From Phycisphaerales bacterium (GTDB lineage: Bacteria > Planctomycetota > Phycisphaerae > Phycisphaerales > UBA1924), in NCBI GenBank assembly GCA_029260455.1, contig JAJDDF010000005.1:62001-126000 (forward strand): a DNA stretch of 64,000 bases, read 5' to 3'. How positions within the stretch are numbered: position 1 is the stretch's first letter; each line of letters begins with the position of its first letter. The notes beneath the pieces were generated by a model. It searched no databases and was not told the origin of the DNA. It saw only the letters and a program-made list of their open reading frames with translations. The position numbers were made by a program, and so were the translations under genes. Of this stretch, positions 35,207 to 44,059 are shown piece after piece.

Positions 35207-37804
35207 CTAATCTCGCCCGTCCGGGTGGCAGTTGAGGCACGCGGGGCTTGCCCATACATACCCGCCGACATCGCTGTGTTTGTCATCCATTTTAGTCTTC
35301 CTGTGCTCGTGGCAATCAATACAACTGAATATCATTGAATTGCCGGGAACGATATGACAGTCCGAACAGTTCAGGTTGCTGTGCTTCCCGTTGGTAATCG
35401 GGAATGAATGATTAAATACTGCCCCCTGCCATGTTGATGTCGAGAAGTGACACTGCTTGCAATCTGTACTAAAGCCATTGACCTCGTGATCGGGATTTGT
35501 TGTGCCCTGGAAATCAGACAGGTGGCACGACACGCAATCGCTTGGCAGCCCGATGTACACATTGCTGCTGTGACATTCATTGCAGTTGTGACCCGCATGA
35601 CCACCTGACAATGGGAAGGCATTGGTATGCGTGAATGTCGCCATATCCCACGTGCTGGTGTTGTGACAGTTTTGGCATGTTGAAGAGAACCCTGCTGAAG
35701 AATGCTTCGGATCACTCGTGCCGTTGAAGTCAGAGGCGTGACACGACGCGCACGCCGTCGAAAGCCCCGTGAACACACCGCCCAGATGGCAATCTGTGCA
35801 ATTGAGCCCGCCGTGCCCAGCCGTGAGTGGGAAGTTTGCCGGGTGATTGAATACTGCGCCCTGCCATGTTGATGTCGAGAAGTGACACTGCTTGCAATCC
35901 GTGGTGAAACCATTCGCCTGGTGATCGGGATTCGTTGTGCCCGTAAAATCAGACATGTGGCACGATACGCAATCGCTTGGCAGTCCGGTGTACACATTGC
36001 TGCTGTGACATTCATTGCAGTTGTGACCCGCATGACCGCCCGCCAATGGGAAGGCATTGGTATGCGTGAAGTTCGCCATATCCCACGTGCTGGTGTTGTG
36101 ACAGTTTTGGCATGTTGAAGAGAACCCTGCCGAAGAGTGCTTCGGATCACTCGTGCCGTTGAAGTCAGAGGTGTGACACGACACGCACGCCGTGGACAGA
36201 CCCGAGAACACCTCGCCCACATGACAGTCCATACAATTGAGCCCGCCATGCCCAGCCGTGAGCGGGAAGTTTGCCGGGTGATCGAACTGAGCACCCTGCC
36301 ATTTTTGTGTGGTGTGACAGAGTTCACAATCCATGCTGAAGCCGCTGGTCGCATGATTGGGATTTGTCGTACCGGTAAAGTCACTCAGGTGACATGTCAC
36401 ACAATCACTCGACAGCCCGTTGAACACGTCACCCAGATGACAGTCTGAACAATCAAGCCCACCATGTCCTGCAGTCAACGGGAACGCTGGTGTGTGATTG
36501 AAGTTCACGCCTGTCCATCCGCTTGTCGTATGGCACTCTTCGCAATTCATACTGAACCCAGCGGGACCGTGACTCGGATTCATCGTTGCATTGAAATCGT
36601 CCATATGGCACGATGAACACTCGGTCGACAACCCGAGGTTGGTGCCGCCGATATGGCACTCGCCACAATCAAGTCCGCTATGCCCCGCCGTCAGTTGGAA
36701 AGTTGACGGGTGATCGAACTGAGCGCCCTGCCATTTTTGCGTGGTGTGACAGAGTTCACAATCCATGCTGAAGCCGGTGGTCACATGATTCGGATCGCTT
36801 GTGCCTTGGAAATCTGCGAGGTGACACGACACGCAATCCGCAGAAAGACCGGTGAATACATTACCGATGTGGCAATCGAAACAATCAAGTCCGCCGTGCC
36901 CCTGGGACAATGGGAAAGAAGAGGTATGGATAAAGTCTGCCCCCACCCATCCGCCAGTATTGTGACATTGCTCACAATTGGTTGGGAAACCGGCGGACAT
37001 GTGGTTCGGACTCGTCGTGCTTTGAAACTCACTCATGTGACATGATGCGCAATCGGTCGACAACCCACCAAAGCCGTTGCCTGAGTGGCAATCGTTACAC
37101 CGCAAGCCGCCATGCGAGGCGCTCAAGGGGAATGAGGCCGGATGCGAGAATGAAAGAGCGCCCTCCCATGCGATAGGTGAGTGGCAATCTTGGCAATTTG
37201 TGCCAAACCCAACGGATTGATGATCCGGATCCTGTGTTCTGTTGAAGTCGTCAGCATGACAGGAGACGCAATTCGTATCCAGTGGAAGGAACACACCTGA
37301 TTCTGCTCCTTCATGGCACATGTAGCACTCAAGTGCAACGTGCGCACCGATCAATGGGAAGCGTGTTCGATTGTGCTTTGCAATGACGTCGGTGGGCTTC
37401 CATGTATCTTCGGTGTGGCACCGGTCGCACGATGGCCCGAGATGCCCCAAATGAACATCAACATGACACCCCGCGCATCCCTTTCCAGCAAACTGAGTAA
37501 CCGGGCCACGATCGTTATGGCATAACAGGCACTGCGCACCTTGGTGCGCACCAACCAGCGGCACACCCGTCTCGCGTTCATGATCAAATACAAAGTCCTC
37601 GCGCAACGTATTCCAATCCGTGCCGGTGTGGCACATCGTGCAGTCCGCGGGAAATGTATCGTGAGGCACGACAGGTCCAAGTTGGTCGTCCCATCCCTGG
37701 CGAAGTTGGAATCTGCTGCACGACATCCAACAGGAAAAAATCGCAATCAGAGCGATCGTGCGCGTGCGAGTTGACCATCGAGATGTTGATTGGTGTTGCT
37801 TCAT
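35207..37804 (-). CDS. 34-heme multiheme c-type cytochrome
   Basis: An 865-residue protein with 34 CxxCH motifs by my count, spaced as repeated blocks of about 25-30 residues with conserved His between (for example ANFPLTAGHGGLNC and PNHATSGFSMDC). The N-terminus has a short signal and a possible lipobox-like WMSC, so it may be anchored outside. It would transfer electrons along a heme chain. Two adjacent blocks near the C-terminal end are a recent tandem duplication (435-base period). Its gene lies immediately after the beta-barrel gene and is last in the operon. The ATG at 37804 is chosen because the signal peptide starts there. Confidence 0.92.
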   Translation of the reverse strand: MKQHQSTSRWSTRTRTIALIAIFSCWMSCSRFQLRQGWDDQLGPVVPHDTFPADCTMCHTGTDWNTLREDFVFDHERETGVPLVGAHQGAQCLLCHNDRGPVTQFAGKGCAGCHVDVHLGHLGPSCDRCHTEDTWKPTDVIAKHNRTRFPLIGAHVALECYMCHEGAESGVFLPLDTNCVSCHADDFNRTQDPDHQSVGFGTNCQDCHSPIAWEGALSFSHPASFPLSASHGGLRCNDCHSGNGFGGLSTDCASCHMSEFQSTTSPNHMSAGFPTNCEQCHNTGGWVGADFIHTSSFPLSQGHGGLDCFDCHIGNVFTGLSADCVSCHLADFQGTSDPNHVTTGFSMDCELCHTTQKWQGAQFDHPSTFQLTAGHSGLDCGECHIGGTNLGLSTECSSCHMDDFNATMNPSHGPAGFSMNCEECHTTSGWTGVNFNHTPAFPLTAGHGGLDCSDCHLGDVFNGLSSDCVTCHLSDFTGTTNPNHATSGFSMDCELCHTTQKWQGAQFDHPANFPLTAGHGGLNCMDCHVGEVFSGLSTACVSCHTSDFNGTSDPKHSSAGFSSTCQNCHNTSTWDMANFTHTNAFPLAGGHAGHNCNECHSSNVYTGLPSDCVSCHMSDFTGTTNPDHQANGFTTDCKQCHFSTSTWQGAVFNHPANFPLTAGHGGLNCTDCHLGGVFTGLSTACASCHASDFNGTSDPKHSSAGFSSTCQNCHNTSTWDMATFTHTNAFPLSGGHAGHNCNECHSSNVYIGLPSDCVSCHLSDFQGTTNPDHEVNGFSTDCKQCHFSTSTWQGAVFNHSFPITNGKHSNLNCSDCHIVPGNSMIFSCIDCHEHRKTKMDDKHSDVGGYVWASPACLNCHPDGRD
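35425..36294. repeat. Tandem duplication, 435-base period, in the 34-heme cytochrome gene
   Basis: Copies at about 35425-35859 and 35860-36294 match closely; for example a block reading ATGTTGATGTCGAGAAGTGA starts at 35431 and again at 35866. The period of 435 bases is 145 codons, so the frame is kept, and each copy carries six heme motifs. It shows the protein grows by unit duplication. Confidence 0.8.
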
Positions 37805-37808
37805 GACA

Positions 37809-39491
37809 TCAGAACCGATACGAGAGATACATGCCAAGCGTGTATACGTCATCTTCCTCACCGAAGTAGTAATCGCCGGTCACGTTGGCATACCACTTTC
37901 CGATGTACCACCCCGCGCCGCCGCGGACGAGATTGCGGACATGCGAGCTTTGGCCGCCGACCGCCGATGCCCCGTCAAATCTGAACAACTCATAGCCAAG
38001 ATTGGCATTCAGCCCACCAATCTGCTGACGCGCTTCCAGTCGAAATCCATCACCGGAATTGAAATTGCCATCGACATAAAATACGGTTGCTCGCAAGGAA
38101 GGCCAATCATTTCCAAACCCAGACCAGTTCGCAGTCAGATCGCCGCGCGAGCCTTCGTTCGTATCGTCCTGCCATAAATCAAGACTCGCGGTGATGCGCA
38201 GGTCTTTCACAGGCTTCACCCACGCCGAGAGACTTGCACGATCCACCTGGCCATTCTCAATGACGTCAACCGGCAACAAGCGATATTCATCGCGCTCCAC
38301 TTCAGGCCAGCGGAATCGAGAATACCCTGCTGAGCCGCCAATCATTTTCGTCGGCGTGAAGCGTACCTGCGCCCAGAACTCCGTCAACTCGGCACCATCG
38401 CTTTTGATCTCATCGCCGCTGCCATACAGATCCACGCGAAACGAACTGAACACCCACCACTTGTCATTCGGACGCCAGTTCACCCGTCCCAACACCTGAT
38501 CGCGATCTGCTTCGCCTTGATGCCATGTCTTCTGATAGCCCAGTACTGCTGATCCAAGGCCGGGTTTTTCAGATTCGTAGTTCACAAATATGTGCGCCCC
38601 GACATCTCCATCCCAATCGCGATCACGATTGTTGCGCGGAATCATTCCCGCACCTGCACCAAGACTCCACCCATCGTCGAGTTGCAGTGTTCCTTCAACA
38701 CCATCGATCAAACCAAGCTCTGGGAGATAAATCGAATAGAACCGCCCAACTTCGACGCGATAGGGAGAAAAATCTTCACCGCCCCACGCATATGAAAACC
38801 GTTCAAGTCGCCAGTCCTGCTCTGAGTCAGTTCGGCCATTGGAGAACTCGTTCTGACGCAATGCCGCTTCGCCGTCAAAGCGCAATTGCCCACCATCATG
38901 AAACAGATTGCGCACTGTGAAAGATGTGCCCAACCGTGATGAGACAAAAGTGCTGTCTCGCCCCGAACCCGCATCGTGCGTGTAATTCGAATTGAAATAG
39001 ATGCGACCTGCAACCTTCACTGGACGCTCACTTGGGACCTGGCGATGCACTGGAGCCAGGAGCGGATCATCTGGCGAAACGCCTGACAAATCCGTTTGCC
39101 ATGGCGGATGCTCTGGCACATCTGGCTTTGGTTTCTCTTGACGCGCTGGCTCTTCAACAGCTTCTTCGGGCGGATTCAGTGGCGAACGAATCTCTCCAAG
39201 CGTGCCAACAGACGGCACTTCAACTCCGGTTGGCAGCTCTGCACGCGCGCTCCCCGCCGAGATGATATTGATCACACCAACAATTGGTGCACCGCCTTCT
39301 GGGAAGAACCACACATCCATGCCTGCAGTGACGCCATCAAGTCGCCCCTTGTTGATGAAGACACTTTGTCCTGATGTTGACGTCACGATCACGTGCATTG
39401 GTTGCGGTTCCGCGGCATCTGCAGACGCAACAGAAACGGCAAGCAATATGCCCAGCGCACACACAGCGATAATCCGAAAAAGTCTACTCAT
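37809..39491 (-). CDS. Outer-membrane beta-barrel protein of the cytochrome operon
   Basis: A 560-residue exported protein. After the signal peptide (to about residue 27) comes a small beta domain (about 30-100, QSVFINKGRLDGVTAGMDVW), like the domains that bind periplasmic partners. An acidic/Pro linker follows, then a C-terminal beta-barrel (about 165-560) with many aromatic strands and a final YLSYRF. Barrels of this size between two multiheme cytochromes are the hallmark of porin-cytochrome conduits such as MtrB/PioB. It is not alignable by eye to MtrB, so this is inferred from context. Its ATG overlaps the stop of the upstream cytochrome (ATGA). Confidence 0.72.
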   Translation of the reverse strand: MSRLFRIIAVCALGILLAVSVASADAAEPQPMHVIVTSTSGQSVFINKGRLDGVTAGMDVWFFPEGGAPIVGVINIISAGSARAELPTGVEVPSVGTLGEIRSPLNPPEEAVEEPARQEKPKPDVPEHPPWQTDLSGVSPDDPLLAPVHRQVPSERPVKVAGRIYFNSNYTHDAGSGRDSTFVSSRLGTSFTVRNLFHDGGQLRFDGEAALRQNEFSNGRTDSEQDWRLERFSYAWGGEDFSPYRVEVGRFYSIYLPELGLIDGVEGTLQLDDGWSLGAGAGMIPRNNRDRDWDGDVGAHIFVNYESEKPGLGSAVLGYQKTWHQGEADRDQVLGRVNWRPNDKWWVFSSFRVDLYGSGDEIKSDGAELTEFWAQVRFTPTKMIGGSAGYSRFRWPEVERDEYRLLPVDVIENGQVDRASLSAWVKPVKDLRITASLDLWQDDTNEGSRGDLTANWSGFGNDWPSLRATVFYVDGNFNSGDGFRLEARQQIGGLNANLGYELFRFDGASAVGGQSSHVRNLVRGGAGWYIGKWYANVTGDYYFGEEDDVYTLGMYLSYRF

Positions 39492-41521
39492 TGCACATTC
39501 CTGTCGTCCAGGGATCGGAAGCCGTGACAGTCCTGGCATTCATGCCCCAATGGCCGATACCTCGTGACGAATGCACCATTTGCAAGTTTCGATGGTTGAT
39601 GACACTGGGCACACATGACATCGGTATGTTGTTCATCAAGCGGGAAACGTGAATCACGCTGATGATCGAATGTGACAGTACTAAATGCATTTCGTTCGGA
39701 ATGACACCGTGCGCAATCGTTCACACCCATCACCACGAACTGCCCCACGTGCTCATCGGTATGACATGCAACACACTCGGTCGATGTGATTTTGAAGCTT
39801 CGCCCCGGGCCGCCTCGCCCAGTGCCATGGCAATCTGCGCACGCAGCACGTGCATGTGCTCCAACAAGCGCAGTGCCTGTCCATTGCTCGTGCATGTCAC
39901 CAGTCCAATCAATAGCATCGAATGAATCCGTGCTGTGACACCGCGCGCACCCCGTTTCCCCATTCACCATCACCGGGAGACCGGGCCCATCAAATACGCC
40001 GTTATGCACATCCTCGTGACACGCGGCGCAGTCCTTCGCCGTGCCAACAAATTGGCGAATTCCATTGTCGTCGGTGTGGCAGCTTCGACATGCAACCGCC
40101 TGGTGCGCACCGGTCAGCGGGAACATTGTTTTTTGGTGATCTTCAATCACAAACCGAGTTGCTTCAAACCGGTTGTCATCATGGCATGTGCTGCAATCAT
40201 CGCCAGATGCCGCGAACTGGAACTGGCCATCATGCGGATCGTCATGACACGCTGCACATGACATTGGTGTTTGTGCGTATTGAACGTGGCCGTCCATTTC
40301 GGTGTGGCAATCCGCACAAGTGGCATTAAGATGTTTGCCTGTCAAGGCGAAATCTGTGCGCGCATGCATGGTCACATCGAATAGTCCCGGCACAAACTGT
40401 TGCCCATCGTGGCACGAAAGACAATCCGCCAATTGCTCCGCAGAATCAAACTGGCCCTGATGCGGATCTTCATGACAGGCTCGGCAATTTTCATTGCTTC
40501 TTCCGGGGAACAGCACTCCGTATTCTGCTTGTGTATTGCTACTTGCATCAATCGAATCACGTTCCCCTAGGAAGGCATGGCATTGGGAACAGTCTTGAGT
40601 GGCATGCGGCGGGTCAAGCACAAAACCGCTTGCCGCATGTTGAGCCAAAGTCAGTGTTGCTTCTGGGTAAAGAAAGTCTTCATGTTCAACTGCATGACAG
40701 GTCATGCATACATCACCCGCGCTGCGCTCGACCATGGTGATGTCGTCAATAAACGTCTTTGAGTGCGGCGATTCATGGCACGCTGCACACGCCCGAATAG
40801 TCGTTTGCACAACGTTCTGAGGTGAGACAATCGCATATGCTGTGCCCTCTTCATGGCATGCTTTGCATGACACACCAGCATGCGAATCGACCAATGGAAA
40901 ATCTGGTGTGTGTTCAAACGCTGCCGCGACATTGAACGGATACTCCTGGCCATGGCACGAAGCACAATCAGCGCCGTATTCGCCGTTGTGCGAATCTTCA
41001 TGGCACGCGGTACACGACGACACAAGACCGAGAAAACGTGTCTGACCTTCCCTCAATTCGTATTCATCTGCGGCCACGTGACACATACTGCACGCCAAGT
41101 CGCGATGAATGCCAGTGAGCGGGAAGTTTTCGATGTGCTCATGGTGATATGTATTGCGTTCCGGAATGCCCGCAGTCTCGAAACTTTTCGATGAAACAAG
41201 TGCGATCGTCCCCTTCGTGTGCTCCGCATGACACTGCTGACACGCCGAAGCCGGTACTGATGCATCCATCGTCCCGTGCAGGCCGCTGGCAGTTTCTATG
41301 TGCGTCCCGATGATTTCGTGGCAATCAATGCACGCTTCATCCATCGAACGCGATTCATCGCCGTGACATGCAGTACACCCGGCGCTGCCGCGCAGTGATG
41401 CCACGCGCGCATGCGATGGATGTAAATCGCCAGGCGATGTGAGCCCGCCCATTTCCCAGTACGCGATACCAGCAACGAACACAATCGAGACCACACCGAT
41501 GGTGATATTTGTGCGATTCAT
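39488..41521 (-). CDS. 23-heme multiheme c-type cytochrome
   Basis: A 677-residue protein with 23 CxxCH motifs by my count. A single N-terminal transmembrane or signal segment (about residues 7-24, NITIGVVSIVFVAGIAYWEM) precedes them; no signal peptidase site is clear, so it may stay anchored to the inner membrane. Heme motifs occur in ACHEDxHxGxF blocks (SCTACHEDSHNGEYG, NCRACHEDPHQGQFD). It lies between the membrane oxidoreductase and the beta-barrel and should carry electrons across the periplasm. The start ATG overlaps the stop of the upstream gene (ATGA), as does its own stop with the barrel. Confidence 0.92.
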   Translation of the reverse strand: MNRTNITIGVVSIVFVAGIAYWEMGGLTSPGDLHPSHARVASLRGSAGCTACHGDESRSMDEACIDCHEIIGTHIETASGLHGTMDASVPASACQQCHAEHTKGTIALVSSKSFETAGIPERNTYHHEHIENFPLTGIHRDLACSMCHVAADEYELREGQTRFLGLVSSCTACHEDSHNGEYGADCASCHGQEYPFNVAAAFEHTPDFPLVDSHAGVSCKACHEEGTAYAIVSPQNVVQTTIRACAACHESPHSKTFIDDITMVERSAGDVCMTCHAVEHEDFLYPEATLTLAQHAASGFVLDPPHATQDCSQCHAFLGERDSIDASSNTQAEYGVLFPGRSNENCRACHEDPHQGQFDSAEQLADCLSCHDGQQFVPGLFDVTMHARTDFALTGKHLNATCADCHTEMDGHVQYAQTPMSCAACHDDPHDGQFQFAASGDDCSTCHDDNRFEATRFVIEDHQKTMFPLTGAHQAVACRSCHTDDNGIRQFVGTAKDCAACHEDVHNGVFDGPGLPVMVNGETGCARCHSTDSFDAIDWTGDMHEQWTGTALVGAHARAACADCHGTGRGGPGRSFKITSTECVACHTDEHVGQFVVMGVNDCARCHSERNAFSTVTFDHQRDSRFPLDEQHTDVMCAQCHQPSKLANGAFVTRYRPLGHECQDCHGFRSLDDRNVQ

Positions 41522-43785
41522 GGCGCCACCACCTTGCCCACACCAGCAATGCCAAACCGCAAGTCTGCATAGCGCACCGCCGTTGCAACATGAATGCCCG
41601 CAAGCAACACCATGAGCAACGCCAACCAACGGTGAAAATAGCGCCACGATGAGAGGAGCGCTCGCAATTCTTCGTAATGCGTCACGACCAGACTCGTGCG
41701 ATATGCTCGGCGCGCAAGGACAATAACATCTCGCACTTCGTTGACCGGTATGTCACCGCTGCGCCCTTGAGCGCGAAGCCGACGAAGTGTTCCCGACAGC
41801 CGATACTGTCCTGCAACCAGCGCACAAATACGCGCCCAAAGCCCGGGACGCCAACGTCCCGAGTGAATCAACCCCTCGATTTCCCGCCGAACCTCTTCTC
41901 CAAAGCCGCGCCCAGCTTCATCCCATGCCGACGACATCGACACGAGCCGTGTATGGGCTTCATCAAGATCAATTTCACGTCCGTTGGCTGCGCGCGGAAT
42001 AAACGCGTAGAAATACCTTCCGACCACTCCGGTCGCGACAACAACCATCAAGGCAATAAGCGCATGTCCACCCACGATATTGCGCAACGTGAACCCGCAG
42101 TGCATGAGCACGCACAACAGAGACCCAACACCCGTAAACACATGCGCATTCATCCACCCACGAAGTGAGCCCGGCATCCATGTGCCAAACTTGGGCGAAC
42201 GACGGATGAGATACGAGAGATTGAATGCAAACATGGCGCACGCAAGCACACCAAATGTCAATCCCACAGTCCCTGTTGGCCGCAAGAAATCATGCTTGTC
42301 GTGCACGCCGCGCGAGATCGCTGGAACACTGTAGTAGTCGCGCTGCAACAACACCCACATGAGCATGAGGGCAATACTGAGAAGCAAACCCATCCGCGCA
42401 TAGAAAAAACCAAGCCCGGAGTCAGCTGTTGCAGGCGCATCAGGACGATCCGCAGGATCAAATGAAACACCGCCGCCTTCAAGCAGCTTAAACGGTGGCA
42501 CACCACCGGCAAACACAAACACCTCATCATTTGCGAGTGTGTGCTCACGAGTATTTCCATTTTCTTTCAACCGAAGCTGCACTTTGCCTGCTTCAATTGA
42601 GATAACATCGCTGCTAAAAACGGCTTTCAGCTTCTTGTCCGCAATCGCCTGCTGCAACCGACGTTCATTCCGTGCCTTCAAACGAAAAAAGGCCTCTTTG
42701 CGATATGACAACGTGACCACATTGCCAGACTGCTCGGACAGGCCGACCGCGGCCTCAATCGCGCTGTCGCCCCCGCCCACAACAAGAATATGACGATCCT
42801 GATACGACTCCGCATCGATCAGGCTGTATGCAACTTTTGGAAGATCTTCCCCGGGGACGTTGAGCTTGCGCGGCGTACCGCGCCGTCCAAGCGCCAGGCA
42901 CACATGCTTCGCAGCAAGGTCACCATCGGATGTCTTGACGAGAAACGTTCCATCTTCTCCACGCGAGAAGCCCAGCATCTGTACACCTGTGCGTACATTC
43001 AGTTCATGCTTTTTCGCAAGCGATTCCCACAGTTCAATAAGCTCTTCTTTTTGATAGCTCAGCTTCTTGAGTCGACCATGCAATGGCAGTTCAACGGGCT
43101 GGGTCATCACGAGTTTGCGGCGCGGATATGACGCAACTGTCCCGCCGATTTCATCAGTCTGTTCAATCGTCAGATACTTCAGCCCGAGTGACTTTGCTTG
43201 AAGCGAGCACGAAATGCCAGCTGGCCCTGCCCCAACGACCAACAGGTCGATTGCGCCATCTCCGGTTCCGCTGCGAGCTGCTGCTCCATCACGAGACCGC
43301 TGTGAAACGATCTTGGCGACCATGGCCCCATGCGTCACTGCGGTGCGCACAAGGGCAAAGCCGCTCAGTTCACCGGCCAAGAAAAGTCCTGGCACATTGA
43401 CGGCTTCCAGTTCCTCATCCATTGCCGGGAGGTCGCGCCGATCACTCAGATCCCCAAGCGTCAATGCAATCGCCGCTGTTGGACATGCTTCTGCACACAA
43501 GCCATGCCCCACGCATCGGGCTCCATGGACGATCACGGCCTGCCCATGAATCAGTTCGAGCACGCCCTCTTCGGGGCATGCCCGAATGCATGCTCCGCAT
43601 CCGATGCACTGAGACAAATCAACCTCAGGATGCTGCAACCGGGCTTTATCGCTGCCACGCGACTTGGCATCCGCCCGTTCGGCTGAAAGGTGCGCATACG
43701 ATCGCATTTCTGCGCGTCGACGCACAATAGCCAAAACAACCAGAAGCACCAGCAGTGCTGGTGGTATACCAAGGGACCAATGCAT
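41518..43785 (-). CDS. Ferredoxin-FAD-cytochrome b membrane oxidoreductase
   Basis: A 755-residue fusion. An N-terminal transmembrane helix (about 5-22) is followed by a ferredoxin domain with Cys60/63/66/70 (CIGCGACIRACP) and a second set in CVGHGLCAEACP, where His94 replaces one Cys. Next is an FAD/NAD(P) thioredoxin-reductase-like module (GAGPAG at about 185, GGGDSA at about 337). The C-terminal 270 residues hold several transmembrane helices with heme-b-like histidines (GSLLCVLMHCGF, YFHRWLALLMVL). It should take electrons from NAD(P)H or ferredoxin and pass them through the membrane to the multiheme cytochromes next to it. The ATG at 43785 is preferred; upstream codons overlap other signals. 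Confidence 0.85.
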   Translation of the reverse strand: MHWSLGIPPALLVLLVVLAIVRRRAEMRSYAHLSAERADAKSRGSDKARLQHPEVDLSQCIGCGACIRACPEEGVLELIHGQAVIVHGARCVGHGLCAEACPTAAIALTLGDLSDRRDLPAMDEELEAVNVPGLFLAGELSGFALVRTAVTHGAMVAKIVSQRSRDGAAARSGTGDGAIDLLVVGAGPAGISCSLQAKSLGLKYLTIEQTDEIGGTVASYPRRKLVMTQPVELPLHGRLKKLSYQKEELIELWESLAKKHELNVRTGVQMLGFSRGEDGTFLVKTSDGDLAAKHVCLALGRRGTPRKLNVPGEDLPKVAYSLIDAESYQDRHILVVGGGDSAIEAAVGLSEQSGNVVTLSYRKEAFFRLKARNERRLQQAIADKKLKAVFSSDVISIEAGKVQLRLKENGNTREHTLANDEVFVFAGGVPPFKLLEGGGVSFDPADRPDAPATADSGLGFFYARMGLLLSIALMLMWVLLQRDYYSVPAISRGVHDKHDFLRPTGTVGLTFGVLACAMFAFNLSYLIRRSPKFGTWMPGSLRGWMNAHVFTGVGSLLCVLMHCGFTLRNIVGGHALIALMVVVATGVVGRYFYAFIPRAANGREIDLDEAHTRLVSMSSAWDEAGRGFGEEVRREIEGLIHSGRWRPGLWARICALVAGQYRLSGTLRRLRAQGRSGDIPVNEVRDVIVLARRAYRTSLVVTHYEELRALLSSWRYFHRWLALLMVLLAGIHVATAVRYADLRFGIAGVGKVVAP

Positions 43786-44059
43786 CCGTGTGGGTCCTCT
43801 TTCTCCCCCGAGAATGATCTCCAACACCAAGGATGTGATGCGGGCAGCGGGTGGGATACTTCCGATCAAAAAATTTCCGCCCCCCCAAACCCCAGAAATT
43901 CACACCGGACCTCCCCAACGCGCATATTTTGCTATCTCCTACTCAATCCCGGAGTTTCGACGCCGATACGCCGTGTGGACTGCGCCTTTCATCCTTATAT
44001 TGAAGACGCTACTCTTCGCCCGATGGCATTTTGCTGAACCGGACACCAAAGGAATACTT
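43786..44059. other. Divergent intergenic region between electron-transfer and cytochrome-maturation operons
   Basis: This 274-base gap must contain promoters for both operons, which lead away from it in opposite directions. I see no clear -35/-10 pair or operator. The two sets of genes meet here and could share regulation. Confidence 0.4.

Noticed and set aside
35371-36384. 337-residue open frame in another frame on the minus strand
   Set aside because: It is a repetitive shadow of the heme repeats.
35207-37804. Repeat array that could look like CRISPR
   Set aside because: The repeats encode heme motifs in one frame and have no constant direct repeats with unique spacers.
43664-44059. Long N-terminal extension of the lipoprotein gene
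   Set aside because: It is antisense to the oxidoreductase start and lacks a signal; the lipoprotein signal begins at 44060.
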